Shown: positions 63,330 through 64,000 of the stretch, piece after piece
Numbering within the stretch: the stretch's first letter is position 1
Layout: the number at the start of each line of letters is the position of its first letter
Source: Pseudomonas sp. ICMP 561
Lineage (GTDB): Bacteria; Pseudomonadota; Gammaproteobacteria; Pseudomonadales; Pseudomonadaceae
Assembly: GCF_002699985.1 (NCBI RefSeq)
Contig: NZ_LKBT01000008.1
Coordinates: 62,001 to 126,000, forward strand
Length of the DNA: 64,000 bases
Direction of reading: 5' to 3'
Position numbers and translations under genes: made by a program
The notes under the pieces: model-generated
Database searches by the model: none
Told to the model about the DNA's origin: nothing
The model's input: the letters and a program-made list of their open reading frames with translations, nothing else

Positions 63330-64000
63330 ATGTCGAACATCAAAAACAAAGTCGTGGTAATCACCGGCGCAAGCAGCGGTATTGGCGAAGCCACGGCGCG
63401 GCTGCTGGCCGAGAAGGGCGCGCACGTTGTGCTCGGTGCGCGGCGTACCGAGCGCTTGGCAGACCTCTGCAAAGAACTGGTTACCGCCGGTGGCAGCGCG
63501 CAGTATCAGGCCGTAGACGTGACCGATCGAGCCAATGTGCAAGCTTTCGTCGACTATGCCGTGAAGGAGTTTGGCCGCGTCGATGTGATCGTCAATAACG
63601 CGGGGGTCATGCCGCTGTCCAGGCTGGATGCGTTGAAAGTCTCCGAGTGGGATCAGATGATCGATGTCAACATTCGTGGCGTGTTGCACGGCATTGCGGC
63701 CGGCCTGCCACTGATGCAGAAGCAGCAATCCGGGCAGTTCATCAACATAGCTTCCATCGGTGCTTATGCGGTGAGCCCGACGGCGGCCGTCTACTGCGCA
63801 ACCAAGTACGCCGTCAGGGCGATCTCCGAAGGCTTGCGTCAGGAAGCAGGGGCGGACATCCGCGTTACGGTGATTTCCCCGGGCGTCACCGAGTCCGAAC
63901 TGGCCGACAGTATTTCTGATGAAGGCGGGCGCGCCGAAATGCGCGAGTTTCGCAAAATCGCCATCCCGGCACTGGCCATCGCCCGGGCAATTGCCTATGC
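63330..64000 (+). CDS. SDR family oxidoreductase (partial, runs off the window)
   Basis: From ATG 63330 the frame stays open to the window end: MSNIKNKVVVITGASSGIGEATARLLAEKG (cofactor motif TGASSGIG), NNAGVMPLSRLD, NIASIGAYA and the active site YCATK, then ISPGVTESEL. About 223 residues are present of a family norm near 245, so only the C-terminus is missing. The substrate is unknown. This class resembles the YdfG/CsgA-type SDRs but differs from the SDR at 6160 in length and motifs. Confidence 0.9.
   Translation, partial: MSNIKNKVVVITGASSGIGEATARLLAEKGAHVVLGARRTERLADLCKELVTAGGSAQYQAVDVTDRANVQAFVDYAVKEFGRVDVIVNNAGVMPLSRLDALKVSEWDQMIDVNIRGVLHGIAAGLPLMQKQQSGQFINIASIGAYAVSPTAAVYCATKYAVRAISEGLRQEAGADIRVTVISPGVTESELADSISDEGGRAEMREFRKIAIPALAIARAIAY

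Noticed and set aside
1..64000. CRISPR arrays, insertion sequences, tRNA or rRNA genes
   Set aside because: No spaced direct-repeat array, transposase frame, cloverleaf-like sequence or rRNA stretch was recognised; the repeats present are REP doublets and one inverted pair.

Overview
The window looks like chromosomal DNA of a Pseudomonas (fluorescens/syringae side of the genus). The basis is moderately high GC, an OprD-family porin, many REP-type inverted-repeat doublets of the Pseudomonas kind (arms such as GTAGGAGC...GCTCCTAC and GTTGGAGCGAGG...), a Nac-type LysR regulator and a complete C-P lyase operon. I cannot assign a species. I see no rRNA, tRNA, CRISPR array, prophage or transposase. 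Both ends cut through unfinished context, and the last gene (an SDR enzyme) runs off the right edge.

Layout, left to right. (1) 80-2607: a DUF1810 protein and a fused membrane/ATPase ABC exporter. (2) 2963-12938, all minus strand: a polar amino acid ABC importer (substrate-binding protein, ATPase, two permeases) led by an SDR enzyme; then a tight operon accB-accC-pxpB-pxpC-(degenerate biotin carrier)-pxpA; then a Nac-like LysR regulator. Matching ATA-N9-TAT operators sit upstream of the SDR/transporter unit, upstream of accB, and twice upstream of the next block, so one regulon is likely. (3) 13010-13815: two copies of a ~300 bp repeat in inverted orientation. (4) 14023-19339, plus strand: class I aminotransferase, DHA2-type MFS transporter, OprD porin, secreted alpha/beta hydrolase. 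(5) 20038-30862: Pho box, then phnCDEFGHIJKLMNP for phosphonate uptake and C-P bond cleavage. (6) 30962-36647: thioredoxin-like protein, moaA, a formate/nitrite-type channel, a response regulator/HWE-like kinase pair, and a cation/proton antiporter. (7) 36909-44598: a polyamine/opine-type ABC importer fused into one operon with a three-component flavin/[2Fe-2S] dehydrogenase, and a divergent IclR regulator. (8) 44892-51951: chemoreceptor, hybrid sensor kinase, YqaA-like membrane protein, a 43-residue YHYH-type secreted peptide, a CAP-domain protein, a SRPBCC protein and a serine hydrolase. (9) 52048-59166: RNA repair locus: NUDIX hydrolase and rtcR on the minus strand, and a sigma-54 promoter driving rtcB, a HEAT-repeat protein, an RlaP-type nucleotidyltransferase and rtcA. 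(10) 59303-64000: TonB-dependent siderophore receptor with a Fur-box-like site, lipoproteins, a GNAT acetyltransferase and the truncated SDR.

The parts most worth attention are: the expanded RNA-repair operon (HEAT protein plus RlaP between rtcB and rtcA); the Nac-operator regulon joining 5-oxoproline/carboxylase genes, a transporter and an aminotransferase; the biotin-carrier-like protein whose biotinyl lysine is replaced by threonine; the phased Pho box; and the dehydrogenase/ABC operon of unknown substrate. All functional calls rest on reading the translated sequence; no database search was run.
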